The position numbers and the translations under genes are program-made. A stretch of DNA of 64,000 nucleotides from Providencia rustigianii DSM 4541 (GTDB lineage: Bacteria > Pseudomonadota > Gammaproteobacteria > Enterobacterales > Enterobacteriaceae): the NCBI RefSeq assembly GCF_000156395.1, contig NZ_GG703819.1:650376-714375 (forward strand), written 5' to 3'. Positions 38,371 through 47,013 of the stretch are shown in pieces; position 1 is the stretch's first letter, and every line of letters begins with the position of its first letter. Below the pieces are notes generated by a model that did not search any database, had not been told where the DNA came from, and saw only the letters and a list, made by a program, of their open reading frames with translations.

Positions 38371-38796
38371 ATGTCACAACCTTTAGCGCACCATTCAAAC
38401 GCCCGCTTTATTGCGCTTCGTTTGTGTCCCGGAGAGGACGTCGTTCTCACCTTGCGACAAAAAATTAAGCAACATCAACTTTATGCCGCATTTATTGCTG
38501 GCTGTGTCGGAAGCTTAACCGATGTCGCATTACGCTTTGCAGGACAAGAAAATACCCACTTCACCTCGGGTAAATATGAAATTGTTTCTTTAATTGGCAC
38601 CCTAGATGCCGAAGGGGAACATCTTCATCTCGCTGTTTCCGATGAAAATGGACACATGAGTGGCGGTCATATGATGCCCGGCTGTACTGTCAGAACCACG
38701 CTTGAATTAGTTATCGGTGAATTAGAGAACGTTCAGTTTACCCGAGAGCATTGCCCACTTTCTGGGTATGAAGAGTTGGTGATTACTGAACGTTAA
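38371..38796 (+). CDS. PPC/DUF296 domain protein
   Basis: A 141-residue protein made of a single PPC (DUF296) domain: FIALRLCPGEDVVLTL, FIAGCVGSLTDVALRFAG, LHLAVSDENGHMSGGHMMPGC. The family forms trimers and has a conserved GGH metal-binding motif; plant versions are fused to AT-hook DNA-binding motifs, but there is none here. Its biochemical role in bacteria is unknown. It is the first gene of the ECF operon (46-base gap to the S subunit), so it may act on the imported compound or sense it. Confidence 0.85.
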   Translation: MSQPLAHHSNARFIALRLCPGEDVVLTLRQKIKQHQLYAAFIAGCVGSLTDVALRFAGQENTHFTSGKYEIVSLIGTLDAEGEHLHLAVSDENGHMSGGHMMPGCTVRTTLELVIGELENVQFTREHCPLSGYEELVITER

Positions 38797-38842
38797 TTTT
38801 CATTATTGGGTTTAATTTTTATTTCTAAGGGATCAATCTATC

Positions 38843-39424
38843 ATGGCAAATTCGTCCATTATTTCTAGCCGTACCTTGGCTCTCATCGTATTTTCTATTG
38901 CAATCAATATGATTGCTGGGCAATTAAGCTCAATGCTAAAACTGCCTATTTTTCTTGATTCAATTGGTACGCTCATTTGTGCCTTACTTGCGGGCCCTTG
39001 GGTCGCTGTATTCAGTGGATTACTCACTAACTTGCTTTGGGGATTAATCAGCAGTCCGATCGCCGCCGCATTCGCACCCGTGGCGATGATGATTGGTCTT
39101 AGTGCAGGATTGTTGGCTCGTGCAGGAGGATTTCGAACTTTGCCCCGCGTGATCTTATCGGCAATTATTATTACCTTAGCACTCATGATTGTTGCCGTTC
39201 CTATCAGAACTTATCTATTTTCGGGTACCACTGGCAGCGGCGCTGACTTCTTTGTAGCCTATCTGTATGCCATCGGTGATGGTTTACTCGAATCCGTTGC
39301 TATTACCGTATTAGGTGCAAATATTGCTGACAAAATTATTTCTGCCATCATCGCGTGGCTGTTAGTGCGCCGCTTACCTGAACGCGTCCAACGCGGCTTC
39401 CCCAATATGGCCAAGGTTCGCTAG
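38843..39424 (+). CDS. ECF transporter substrate-binding (S) component
   Basis: A 193-residue hydrophobic protein with about five or six helices. N-terminal SRTLALIVFSIAINMIAGQLSSMLKLPIFLDSIGTLICALLAGPW is typical of small ECF S components, which capture vitamins or metals within the membrane. It is not one of the variants whose substrate I can name (BioY, ThiT, RibU, CbiM/NikM). It is followed directly by T and two A components, so the system is complete. Confidence 0.78.
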   Translation: MANSSIISSRTLALIVFSIAINMIAGQLSSMLKLPIFLDSIGTLICALLAGPWVAVFSGLLTNLLWGLISSPIAAAFAPVAMMIGLSAGLLARAGGFRTLPRVILSAIIITLALMIVAVPIRTYLFSGTTGSGADFFVAYLYAIGDGLLESVAITVLGANIADKIISAIIAWLLVRRLPERVQRGFPNMAKVR

Positions 39425-39433
39425 GGGTTCGTC

Positions 39434-40138
39434 ATGCACCCTTTTACATCATTAACACTCTGGTTCTGGTTTAGTGCCAGCACACTCATGTTGCCCCTAG
39501 GCTGGGCACTCATCTTGATTGCTTTCGGTGCATTTGCCGCAGTGATTTTACGCTCAGCCTCGTTCTACCGCTGGAAATTTATTGCCTGGATTATGCTACC
39601 GATGGCTGCGGGACTATGGCTGATTCATGGGGGTTGGTTAAGTGAACTATTGACAGGTTCACCGCCGCCAATCACCCAGCAACAAAAAGCGATGGCACTA
39701 TGGTTTCGTTTGTTAGCTATCATTAGTGCATCCCAATTGTGGCTACAATATGTTCCCACTGAACGCTTTATCCGTGCATTATTTGCCAGTCGACTTCCCG
39801 CTAGCTTCGCATACTTATTGGCGGGTCCTCTATTATTAGTGGAGCAATTGCGCCAGCAACTTTCCAGTATTCGTGAAGCTCAGTTAGCCCGTGGCGTTCC
39901 TCTAGATGGCAATTTTTGGCAAAGATTAACCTCATTGCCCACCCTTTTATTACCTTTGGCAAGTAATGCCTTATCTGAACTCACTGTTCGTAGTGCGGCT
40001 CTAGATATGCGAGCTTTCCGCTACACGAAAAATAGAACCACGTTAAATCCGCCAGTAGACAGCCTTTTTCAAAAAAGGCTTCGTATTGGAATGTTCTTCC
40101 TCCTTTTTATTGAAGGAGGTTTGGCGATATGGTTATAA
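39434..40138 (+). CDS. ECF transporter transmembrane (T) component
   Basis: A 234-residue membrane protein. Hydrophobic helices occupy the first half. The two cytoplasmic coupling motifs of EcfT are visible: REAQLARGVPL (Ala-Arg-Gly) and SAALDMRAFRY. They dock into the two ATPase subunits. The 3' end overlaps the first ATPase gene by ten bases; nine bases separate it from the S gene. The operon order S-T-A-A' is compact. Confidence 0.85.
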   Translation: MHPFTSLTLWFWFSASTLMLPLGWALILIAFGAFAAVILRSASFYRWKFIAWIMLPMAAGLWLIHGGWLSELLTGSPPPITQQQKAMALWFRLLAIISASQLWLQYVPTERFIRALFASRLPASFAYLLAGPLLLVEQLRQQLSSIREAQLARGVPLDGNFWQRLTSLPTLLLPLASNALSELTVRSAALDMRAFRYTKNRTTLNPPVDSLFQKRLRIGMFFLLFIEGGLAIWL

Positions 40139-40971
40139 ATATTAAACAAATGACCTTTACACCTAAAGGCTCTGAAACACCTTTGCTTGGCCCCTTAGAC
40201 CTACAATTAGCGCAAGGAGATTGGCTGTGTATTCTGGGTGGTAATGGGAGTGGAAAAAGTACCCTCGCTCAGCTATTAGCAGGCTGGTATCCTGACCAAC
40301 TAAGCGGACTTTTATCTGGCACGTCGTTAGTACTTTCACAAGAAATTGGCCAAGGGACTCTCGTTAACTTAGCCGCAAACCGACAATGGGTCCAACAATC
40401 CCCTCAACTACAGTTGTCGGGTTGCACTTTTTCTGTTGAACAAGAAGTTGCATTTGGACCAGAAAACCTCGGGCTATCACCTGAAGAGATTCAGCAACGG
40501 GTCGAACATGCTTTAGAATTAACCTTCTGTGATTGTTTACGTACCCGCCATCCTGCAACGCTTTCTGGCGGTGAGGCTCAACGCGTTGTCTTAGCCTGTG
40601 CCATTGCCATGCGTCCTCAACTCCTTCTGTTAGATGAAGCATTTAGTCGCCTAACACCTGCGGCAACCGAGCGCCTGCTATCTCAACTAAAGCAATATTC
40701 TCAATTGACTGGCTGTTGTATCGTTCTATTTGAACGCCATTTACTTCCAGCTCTCCACTTTTGCAATAATTTCATGCTATTAGAGCAAGGAAAATCTGTC
40801 GCTATAGGCGATATTGAGCAGGTTTTTCTTCCTGCACAACGTACCATTAATATGCCTGATGCATGGCGAGTTATTGGCTATCTCATTCAAAGCGGGGTTT
40901 GGGATCAGGGAATTCCTCGTAATGAGCAACAACTATTACAAAGAATGAGAGCGTACTATGCTACAAATTAA
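40129..40971 (+). CDS. ECF transporter ATPase (A component)
   Basis: A 280-residue ABC ATPase. Walker A is GGNGSGKST (37-45), the Q-loop is VQQSP (about 89-93), the ABC signature is LSGGE (146-150), and Walker B is LLLLDEAF. All catalytic motifs are canonical. It overlaps both neighbours (ten bases with T, 14 bases with the second ATPase), so the three are probably translated together. Confidence 0.9.
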   Translation: MVINIKQMTFTPKGSETPLLGPLDLQLAQGDWLCILGGNGSGKSTLAQLLAGWYPDQLSGLLSGTSLVLSQEIGQGTLVNLAANRQWVQQSPQLQLSGCTFSVEQEVAFGPENLGLSPEEIQQRVEHALELTFCDCLRTRHPATLSGGEAQRVVLACAIAMRPQLLLLDEAFSRLTPAATERLLSQLKQYSQLTGCCIVLFERHLLPALHFCNNFMLLEQGKSVAIGDIEQVFLPAQRTINMPDAWRVIGYLIQSGVWDQGIPRNEQQLLQRMRAYYATN

Positions 40972-41767
40972 TGACCTTAGTTTTCGCTGGACGCCGAACG
41001 CAGAGGACGCAATCAGCCAATTATCATTGATGGTTAAATCGGGAGAATGGTTGGCTTTAGTTGGCGATAATGGTGCGGGAAAATCAACACTTTTGCGCTT
41101 AATCGCGGGATTGTTATCTCCCACAAAGGGAGACGTTAATTTCGAACATCAATCTGTCAGCCACTACCGCGCGGTAGAACGAGCCCAACAGATTGGCATC
41201 TTATTTCAAGAGGCCGAAAAACAGATATTTCACAGCAGCGTTAAAGAAGAAATCCGTTTTGGCTTACGCCGGTTAAAACTATCCCATACAGAAAGCCAAC
41301 GGCGTCTTCAACAGGCCCTCGATATTTGTCATCTTACCGAGGTTTCTGATAAGCACCCTCTAGATTTACATTCAGCGCAGCGTCGTATGGTCGCTGTAGC
41401 CTGTTTAACAGCGGTAGCACCAAAGCTTCTACTTCTTGATGAACCCAGTCGCGATTTTGATGCTCATTGGCTAGGCTGTTTTGAAAATTGGCTACAGCTT
41501 CAACGTAAACAAGGCACTACAGTCATTGCCATCAGCCATGATTTGGATTTTGTGGCTAGGAATTTTCAGCGCGCAGTGCATTTATCTAAAGGTTGCTTAA
41601 TTGCTGATGGCGCTGTTGCTGATGTTTTATACCATCCAGAGTTACAACCCGATTCACGACTTCCTGCCCCCACATTGCAGGCACTAAGCCGACACCTACA
41701 ATTACCTATTGAGAATAATGCCAAGTCATGGAGTGACGCTTTTTTAGCTCGGCATCACATCTCATGA
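40958..41767 (+). CDS. ECF transporter ATPase with degenerate signature (A' component)
   Basis: A 269-residue ABC ATPase. Walker A GDNGAGKST (37-45), Q-loop (ILFQEAEKQIF) and Walker B LLLLDEP (Glu162) are intact, and the switch His is in ISHD. The signature motif, normally LSGGQ, reads LHSAQ (137-141), and the D-loop is SRDFD. One of the two composite ATP sites of the A-A' pair should therefore be weak or structural. It is the last gene of the operon. Confidence 0.88.
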   Translation: MLQINDLSFRWTPNAEDAISQLSLMVKSGEWLALVGDNGAGKSTLLRLIAGLLSPTKGDVNFEHQSVSHYRAVERAQQIGILFQEAEKQIFHSSVKEEIRFGLRRLKLSHTESQRRLQQALDICHLTEVSDKHPLDLHSAQRRMVAVACLTAVAPKLLLLDEPSRDFDAHWLGCFENWLQLQRKQGTTVIAISHDLDFVARNFQRAVHLSKGCLIADGAVADVLYHPELQPDSRLPAPTLQALSRHLQLPIENNAKSWSDAFLARHHIS

Positions 41768-41768
41768 C

Positions 41769-41795
41769 AAAAAAATAGCCTGCATAGCAGGCTAT
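41769..41795 (-). terminator. Intrinsic terminator of purC
   Basis: Minus-strand stem ATAGCCTGC / GCAGGCTAT and U run. The same palindrome lies right after the ECF operon stop and may serve both. Confidence 0.88.
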
Positions 41796-41816
41796 CTTGT
41801 CACTGTTTTCGTGAAC

Positions 41817-42530
41817 TTAATCAAGTTTTACGCCAATGCGACGAGCAACTTCTTCATACGCTTCAATCAGCCCACCAAGGCTTTGACGGAAACGGTCTTT
41901 ATCCATTTTATTTAGCGTTTCTTTGTCCCATAAACGGCTACCATCTGGAGAGAATTCATCGCCTAGAACTACCTCACCGTTGAATAGGCCAAACTCAAGT
42001 TTGAAATCGACTAAGATCAGACCTGCATCAGCAAAAATTTTGCTCAATACCTCGTTAGCTTTGTAGCTTAATTCACGCATTTTCGCTAAATTTTCTTTAC
42101 TTACCCAACCGAAAGTTTCGCAATAAGATTCATTGACCATTGGGTCATGTTTAGCATCATCTTTTAGGAATAAATCAAATAAAGGTGGATTTAATACCAT
42201 TCCTTCTTCAACGCCAAGACGCTTGACTAAGGAGCCTGCTGCACGGTTACGAATAACGCATTCTACGGGTACCATATCTAATTTTTTAACTAAAGCTTCA
42301 GTATCAGATAACAGCGCTTCCATCTGTGTTGGAATGCCTGCTTCTTCTAGCTTAGTCATAATGAAATGGTTAAATTTGTTATTGACCATTCCCTTGCGGT
42401 CAAATTGCTCGATACGCTCCCCATCGAGTGCTGATGTATCATTACGGAACTCCAAAATTAATAAATTCGGATCCTCTGTGGTATAGACAGTTTTTGCCTT
42501 GCCACGATACAACTCAGCTTTCTTTTGCAT
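41817..42530 (-). CDS. purC: SAICAR synthetase
   Basis: A 237-residue enzyme that joins CAIR and aspartate with ATP in purine synthesis. Sequence matches E. coli PurC over its full length ([62 protein letters not shown]). The ATG at MQKK has GGAG eight bases upstream and gives the E. coli length; the longest ORF adds three residues. Single gene, under the PurR-type site 220 bases upstream. Confidence 0.97.
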   Translation of the reverse strand: MQKKAELYRGKAKTVYTTEDPNLLILEFRNDTSALDGERIEQFDRKGMVNNKFNHFIMTKLEEAGIPTQMEALLSDTEALVKKLDMVPVECVIRNRAAGSLVKRLGVEEGMVLNPPLFDLFLKDDAKHDPMVNESYCETFGWVSKENLAKMRELSYKANEVLSKIFADAGLILVDFKLEFGLFNGEVVLGDEFSPDGSRLWDKETLNKMDKDRFRQSLGGLIEAYEEVARRIGVKLD

Positions 42531-42841
42531 CTTACACACTCCAGAGATGTGATTAAACTAAATAGAAACCAACCTGCACAGCAGATTCAGATAAGTAACA
42601 GTAGAATTAAACCCGTAAAAAAACGTCTTCATTGTTAATTTTCTGCTCTGATTCAGTCAGTTATCGATAAACTTACACCTTAAGCCTAACTTACTGATAT
42701 TCAATATTTTATAATTAACTACCAATTATGATAATAAAATTTACGTGTGGACGCAAACGATTACTTAGCCGTGAATACTGATTTTTTGTCCATTGGTTTG
42801 TTGTGAGAATTTTTAGGTGATTAAAATGAAATAGTACGAAA
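42531..42841. other. purC promoter and leader region
   Basis: About 310 non-coding bases hold the PurR site and the likely purC promoter. The long distance from the PurR site to the ATG suggests a long 5' leader. No ORF is credible. Confidence 0.4.
42751..42766 (+). promoter_or_regulatory. PurR operator of purC
   Basis: ACGCAAACGATTACTT fits the PurR consensus ANGCAANCGNTTNCNT at every defined position. Confidence 0.75.
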
Positions 42842-43513
42842 CTACAGTAATGGATATTTACTAATTACTACCAACTTATGAGTATAAACGTCAATATCCG
42901 TGCCCCACAGCTGGTTTACCCATTGAGAGAAAAACTCTGCTTCGTTTTGAATTTGAGTTAATGGTCTGTCTTCAATGGTTCCATCTGAAGCATAAATATA
43001 ATAGTCTTGATGGAATGCCCATGAAATCATAATTTCCCAAAAACGTTGCCCATCACGAGTATGTTCTTCATCCGTAACCATAATGCTATGACTATCCAAC
43101 AAATGGATGAAGAATATACGAGGCAAATCTCCAATATTAGTTTGATGTAGATGAGATACCGTACGCCAAACTTTAATTTGGGTACATGTCGTTTCCCCAA
43201 ATATGATATCTGGGCGGAATCTCAATTCAAGTAAATAAACTGTTTCAGGGATCCCATCAGTTGATAACAATCTATATTGTTCTTTTTTAAGTGATTTAAC
43301 TAGCCGATACCCTTTCGGAATAACATAACCTGGTAAATCAACATTCACGACACCATCCCGAATAAAACTTTCGGTATGAGCCTGATTATTCTGAGGATCC
43401 CTAAGTTTATAATTAAACTCAGCCCCTGATATTTGTCTTGGCATCGAACTATTATCTCTATCTGTCGTTGGTTTTGATGCGTTATTATCCACGACTCTAT
43501 CCTCTTTGTTCAC
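42842..43513 (-). CDS. Protein of unknown function (223 aa)
   Basis: A soluble-looking 223-residue protein with a polar N-terminus (first 25-30 residues Asn/Asp/Ser-rich) and a mixed body with many aromatic residues (LELRFRPDIIFGE, DLPRIFFIHLLDSH, FWEIMISWAFHQDYYIYASDG, FFSQWVNQLWGTD). No signal peptide or membrane segment and no motif I can place. Start is GTG with no strong SD; an internal ATG at residue 24 is possible. It sits between bamC and purC, which are neighbours in E. coli, so it is an inserted or lineage-specific gene. Base composition is not clearly different from its neighbours. Confidence 0.65.
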   Translation of the reverse strand: MNKEDRVVDNNASKPTTDRDNSSMPRQISGAEFNYKLRDPQNNQAHTESFIRDGVVNVDLPGYVIPKGYRLVKSLKKEQYRLLSTDGIPETVYLLELRFRPDIIFGETTCTQIKVWRTVSHLHQTNIGDLPRIFFIHLLDSHSIMVTDEEHTRDGQRFWEIMISWAFHQDYYIYASDGTIEDRPLTQIQNEAEFFSQWVNQLWGTDIDVYTHKLVVISKYPLL

Positions 43514-43620
43514 CCATATTGACTGAAGTATATCCGAAAAATAGCGTTGGATACATTAACCGTTAGAGTGATAATTAAACGATTTTATTACATTTGGCTC
43601 ACTTTATTTGAGCATTTGAG

Positions 43621-43652
43621 TAAAAAAAAACGCCACCCAATCGGATAGCGTT
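43621..43652 (-). terminator. Intrinsic terminator of dapA-bamC
   Basis: Minus-strand stem AACGCTATCC / GGGTGGCGTT (10 bp with G-U pairs) and a run of nine T. Confidence 0.9.
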
Positions 43653-43680
43653 TCTTTATGAACCAATAAGCTAAATAAAC

Positions 43681-44733
43681 TTATTTTTTAGTTGGAGCTT
43701 TACTAAAAGCGGCTTTCAGAGCAGCAACCATCTCATCATTTTGTTTCTGAGTTAATGGCACACCTTTAGTATTGATAAACTGTAAGCTACTACGGTTATT
43801 CAAGTCACCCACTTGGACTTTATAGTCATCTTCTGGCACCGAAGGATCATCAATTCCCAACGCTTGCCATTCAGAGCTACTCAGCCCTTTGTATGTCACC
43901 ATCACAGAACCCGCTGAGCGGCTACGATCACCCACTTTCATGCCAACACTTTCTAATGCATGTGGTAAACGCTCCCAAACTGCATCGTATGGTGCGCGTA
44001 CGATAACAACCGGTAATCCCGTGTCATTACTGCCGGTCTGCACATCAATAATGCCATACGCGCTTTGTAGGCTATTTTTACTTGAAGTGTCACGTAAGGC
44101 ATAAAGAGCATCAGTTAAATCGTTTAATAACAATTTATTATAGCGTTGAACTTCAACTGCATCAGTCACTGACTCATTACCTTGGCGTAGACCTAAATTG
44201 GTCACAGTTAAGGCAATCATGCCACCTTCCGGTTGAACAGTCACTTTATGTCGACTTTCTAATGGCACGTTTTCATCCGCACGATCCCACTTAATCCAGT
44301 CAGTTTCGATAAAACGAGAACCATCATTTTTACTGGATACTGGAATACCGCGTTGCTCTAAAATCATCGCAACTTGTGACCATAACGCACTATTTTCAGG
44401 TGTATTTTCTAGCAACAAACGACTTGCTTCAGCGCTATTCTCAGTACGAGAGCCGGATAATTGTGAAATCGTCAATACAGGAGGACGAATATCAAGTGCC
44501 TTACCTACTGCGCCAGTGGATGTAGTCTTAGGAAGATCATATTCACCATTCGCCGCAGGTAATGTAATTCCTTGAGGCACATTCAATGCTTTCAATGGCG
44601 CAGCACTAAGATATTCTTCATCACCACTGACCTGACGTTTATAGCGCTGATCGCTGGAACAGGCTGCCAGTAACACGACAAGTGACAGGCCAGCAACCTT
44701 CATAACCTTCGATTTTTGCAATAATGTTGCCAT
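43681..44733 (-). CDS. bamC: Outer-membrane protein assembly lipoprotein BamC
   Basis: A 350-residue lipoprotein of the BAM complex, which inserts beta-barrel proteins. The lipobox LLAAC is followed by SSDQRYKRQVSGDEEYL, the conserved unstructured stretch that binds BamD. Two helix-grip domains follow; the C-terminal one has GDLNNRSSLQFI. It lies 16 bases after dapA, as in E. coli, and is the last gene before a strong terminator. Confidence 0.96.
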   Translation of the reverse strand: MATLLQKSKVMKVAGLSLVVLLAACSSDQRYKRQVSGDEEYLSAAPLKALNVPQGITLPAANGEYDLPKTTSTGAVGKALDIRPPVLTISQLSGSRTENSAEASRLLLENTPENSALWSQVAMILEQRGIPVSSKNDGSRFIETDWIKWDRADENVPLESRHKVTVQPEGGMIALTVTNLGLRQGNESVTDAVEVQRYNKLLLNDLTDALYALRDTSSKNSLQSAYGIIDVQTGSNDTGLPVVIVRAPYDAVWERLPHALESVGMKVGDRSRSAGSVMVTYKGLSSSEWQALGIDDPSVPEDDYKVQVGDLNNRSSLQFINTKGVPLTQKQNDEMVAALKAAFSKAPTKK

Positions 44734-44749
44734 TAAAATTCCCTAAATT

Positions 44750-45658
44750 TTACAGTAAGCCAGCGAGCTTCATGGCATCCTCAACCTTTTGCTGCCCTGA
44801 TACTGTTAGCGGTGTCATTGGTAACCGTAACGTATCATCAGCGATGAGGTTAAGACGATGGCATGCCCATTTCGCTGGTATTGGATTTGGCTCAACAAAT
44901 AACTGATGATGAAGCCCCATCAGTCGTTTATTCAATTCACGGGCTTCAGTATATTTGCCCTCAAGCGCTAAGTCACACATTTTTACCATCAGCGCAGCAG
45001 CCACATTGGAAGTGACGGAAATTACCCCTTGACCACCAAGTTGCATAAAATCAAGTGCTGTTGCATCGTCACCAGATAGCAGGACAAAATTTTCATCAAC
45101 CAGCTCTTTGATTTGGTGAACCCTTGCTAAGTTCCCTGTTGCTTCTTTAATTGCAACAATATTCGCCAATTTCGCCAAGCGCCCCACAGTTTCTGGTAAT
45201 AAATCACAACCAGTACGTGATGGTACATTATAGAGAATTTGTGGCAAGCTGGTGTTTTCTGATATCGCTTTAAAGTGTTGGTATAAACCTTCTTGTGACG
45301 GTCTATTATAATAAGGAGTTACCGTCAGGCAAGCAACTACGCCACTGTGTTCAAACTCTTGAGTTAACGAAATTGCTTCTGCTGTTGCGTTGGCGCCAGT
45401 GCCCGCAATAATAGGAATGCGCCCATCTGCTAGCTCAAGGGTTGCTTTAACGACATCCACATGTTCTTTATGGTTAAGTGTTGCCGACTCCCCGGTAGTT
45501 CCTACAGAAACAATGGCTGTAGTTTTGCTTTCTACATGATAATCCACCAGCTTTTTCAAGCTTGCTCTATCAACGTTTCCAGCTGAGTCCATTGGTGTAA
45601 TAACGGCAACAATACTTCCCGTTAAAAAATCTTTGTAGTGTGCGTTTTGATTTGCCAT
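44750..45658 (-). CDS. dapA: 4-hydroxy-tetrahydrodipicolinate synthase
   Basis: A 302-residue aldolase that condenses pyruvate and aspartate semialdehyde, the first committed step to lysine and diaminopimelate. Schiff-base Lys171 (VAIKEATG), Tyr143 (LYNVPSRTG) and the Thr pair in GTTGES are present. GTG and ATG stand in tandem at the start; the ATG is used. It has about ten more residues at the N-terminus than E. coli DapA (292). Divergent from gcvR; operon with bamC. Confidence 0.96.
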   Translation of the reverse strand: MANQNAHYKDFLTGSIVAVITPMDSAGNVDRASLKKLVDYHVESKTTAIVSVGTTGESATLNHKEHVDVVKATLELADGRIPIIAGTGANATAEAISLTQEFEHSGVVACLTVTPYYNRPSQEGLYQHFKAISENTSLPQILYNVPSRTGCDLLPETVGRLAKLANIVAIKEATGNLARVHQIKELVDENFVLLSGDDATALDFMQLGGQGVISVTSNVAAALMVKMCDLALEGKYTEARELNKRLMGLHHQLFVEPNPIPAKWACHRLNLIADDTLRLPMTPLTVSGQQKVEDAMKLAGLL

Positions 45659-45908
45659 CACGATATCCCCTAAATAGATGAGTTCCCATGTTACTTTTTC
45701 ATTTCAAAGAATAAAACCACCCAAACGCAAGATTTTAATGAATTTTGTTAATGCCAATGACATTAACTTAAATAGAAGTAATAATTCAGCAGTATTTGTC
45801 GCAAGAGTGAATCACTTTACTTGGCAGACTCACAATTTTATGGTTTCCTTAGCTTCATCTAGGGTCAACACCATTCTGACCATAATTTAGTCAAATAAGG
45901 AACAAACT

Positions 45909-46466
45909 TTGCCTAAGACTGAACCGCAATTTCTTGTTATTACTGCGCTGGGAACAGATCGTTCGGGCATCGTGAATACGATTACACGTCTTGTCAGCGA
46001 GTGTGATTGTAATATTGAGGATAGCCGACTCGCTATGTTTGGCGAGGAATTTACATTTATCATGATGTTATCAGGGAGTTGGAACGCTATCACATTGTTA
46101 GAAGCGATCTTACCCACCAAAGGTGCTGAGCTTGATCTGCTGATTGTGATGAAAAGAACGCACAGCGTGAAAAAAACCTACTATCCTTCAACTGTAACGA
46201 TCAATGTTGTTGTAGATGATGCTCCTCGCATCGTCGAACAGTTCACCAATTTACTCACCACGCAACACTGTAATATTGCTGAACTAGTATCAAAGACACA
46301 GCCTGCTAATGAAGATATGCCCGCTCAATTAGAAATCCAAATTACAGCCCATGATCCTCTGGATGATAATGGCATAATTATAAAGAATAAATTTCAACAA
46401 CTATGTACAATGCTAAGTGCCAAAGGCAACATCAGTATTGTTAACAATCCCAAAATGCAGAGTTAA
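45909..46466 (+). CDS. gcvR: Glycine cleavage system transcriptional repressor
   Basis: A 185-residue protein with two ACT domains (about 8-80 and 92-180). It matches E. coli GcvR (VITALGTDRSGIVNTITRLVSECDCNIEDSRLAMFGEEFTFIM, ELDLLIVMKRT). It binds GcvA and, without glycine, blocks activation of gcvTHP. Translation seems to begin at TTG, seven bases after AAGGAA; no ATG or GTG fits the family N-terminus. Upstream of bcp (14-base gap), as in E. coli. Confidence 0.94.
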   Translation: MPKTEPQFLVITALGTDRSGIVNTITRLVSECDCNIEDSRLAMFGEEFTFIMMLSGSWNAITLLEAILPTKGAELDLLIVMKRTHSVKKTYYPSTVTINVVVDDAPRIVEQFTNLLTTQHCNIAELVSKTQPANEDMPAQLEIQITAHDPLDDNGIIIKNKFQQLCTMLSAKGNISIVNNPKMQS

Positions 46467-46480
46467 CGGAGATATATGCA

Positions 46481-46951
46481 ATGAACCCATTGAAAGCCGG
46501 TGATAAGGCGCCTCAATTTAGCCTTCCTGACCAAGATGGTGAGATCATCAATCTTTCTGATTATCAGGGGCAACGCGTATTAGCTTATTTTTATCCTAAA
46601 GCAATGACCCCAGGTTGTACTGTTCAGGCTTGTGGCCTGCGTGATGAGATGGATACACTAAAATCAAAAGGTGTCGAGGTTTTAGGTATTAGTACAGATA
46701 AACCAGAAAAATTGGCTCGTTTCGCTGAAAAAGAGTTATTAAACTTCACTCTGTTATCCGATGAAGATCATCAAGTTTGTGAGCAATTCGGTGTTTGGGG
46801 TGAAAAACAATTTATGGGGAAAACCTACGATGGGATTCACCGTATTAGTTTTCTTATTGATGCAAACGGCACCATTGAACATGTTTTTGACGATTTTAAA
46901 ACCAGTAATCACCATGAAATCGTTCTAACGTATATCAACGCTCACGCCTAA
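46481..46951 (+). CDS. bcp: Thioredoxin-dependent thiol peroxidase Bcp
   Basis: A 156-residue peroxiredoxin. Peroxidatic Cys46 and resolving Cys51 are in MTPGCTVQACGLRDE, the pattern of the BCP/PrxQ class. It reduces hydrogen and organic peroxides with thioredoxin in the cytoplasm. Length equals E. coli Bcp. In an operon with gcvR. Confidence 0.96.
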   Translation: MNPLKAGDKAPQFSLPDQDGEIINLSDYQGQRVLAYFYPKAMTPGCTVQACGLRDEMDTLKSKGVEVLGISTDKPEKLARFAEKELLNFTLLSDEDHQVCEQFGVWGEKQFMGKTYDGIHRISFLIDANGTIEHVFDDFKTSNHHEIVLTYINAHA

Positions 46952-46956
46952 TTAAA

Positions 46957-46993
46957 CAAAAAGGTTGCCGAATATTTTAGGCAACCTTTTTCT
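46957..46993. terminator. Bidirectional terminator between bcp and perM
   Basis: AAGGTTGCC / GGCAACCTT stem with A-run left and T-run right. Confidence 0.92.
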
Positions 46994-47013
46994 TTTCTGC
47001 TTACTTTTGACTT

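Noticed and set aside
45678..45890. 70-codon plus-strand ORF between dapA and gcvR
   Set aside because: It covers the divergent promoter region, has no SD and no recognisable sequence.
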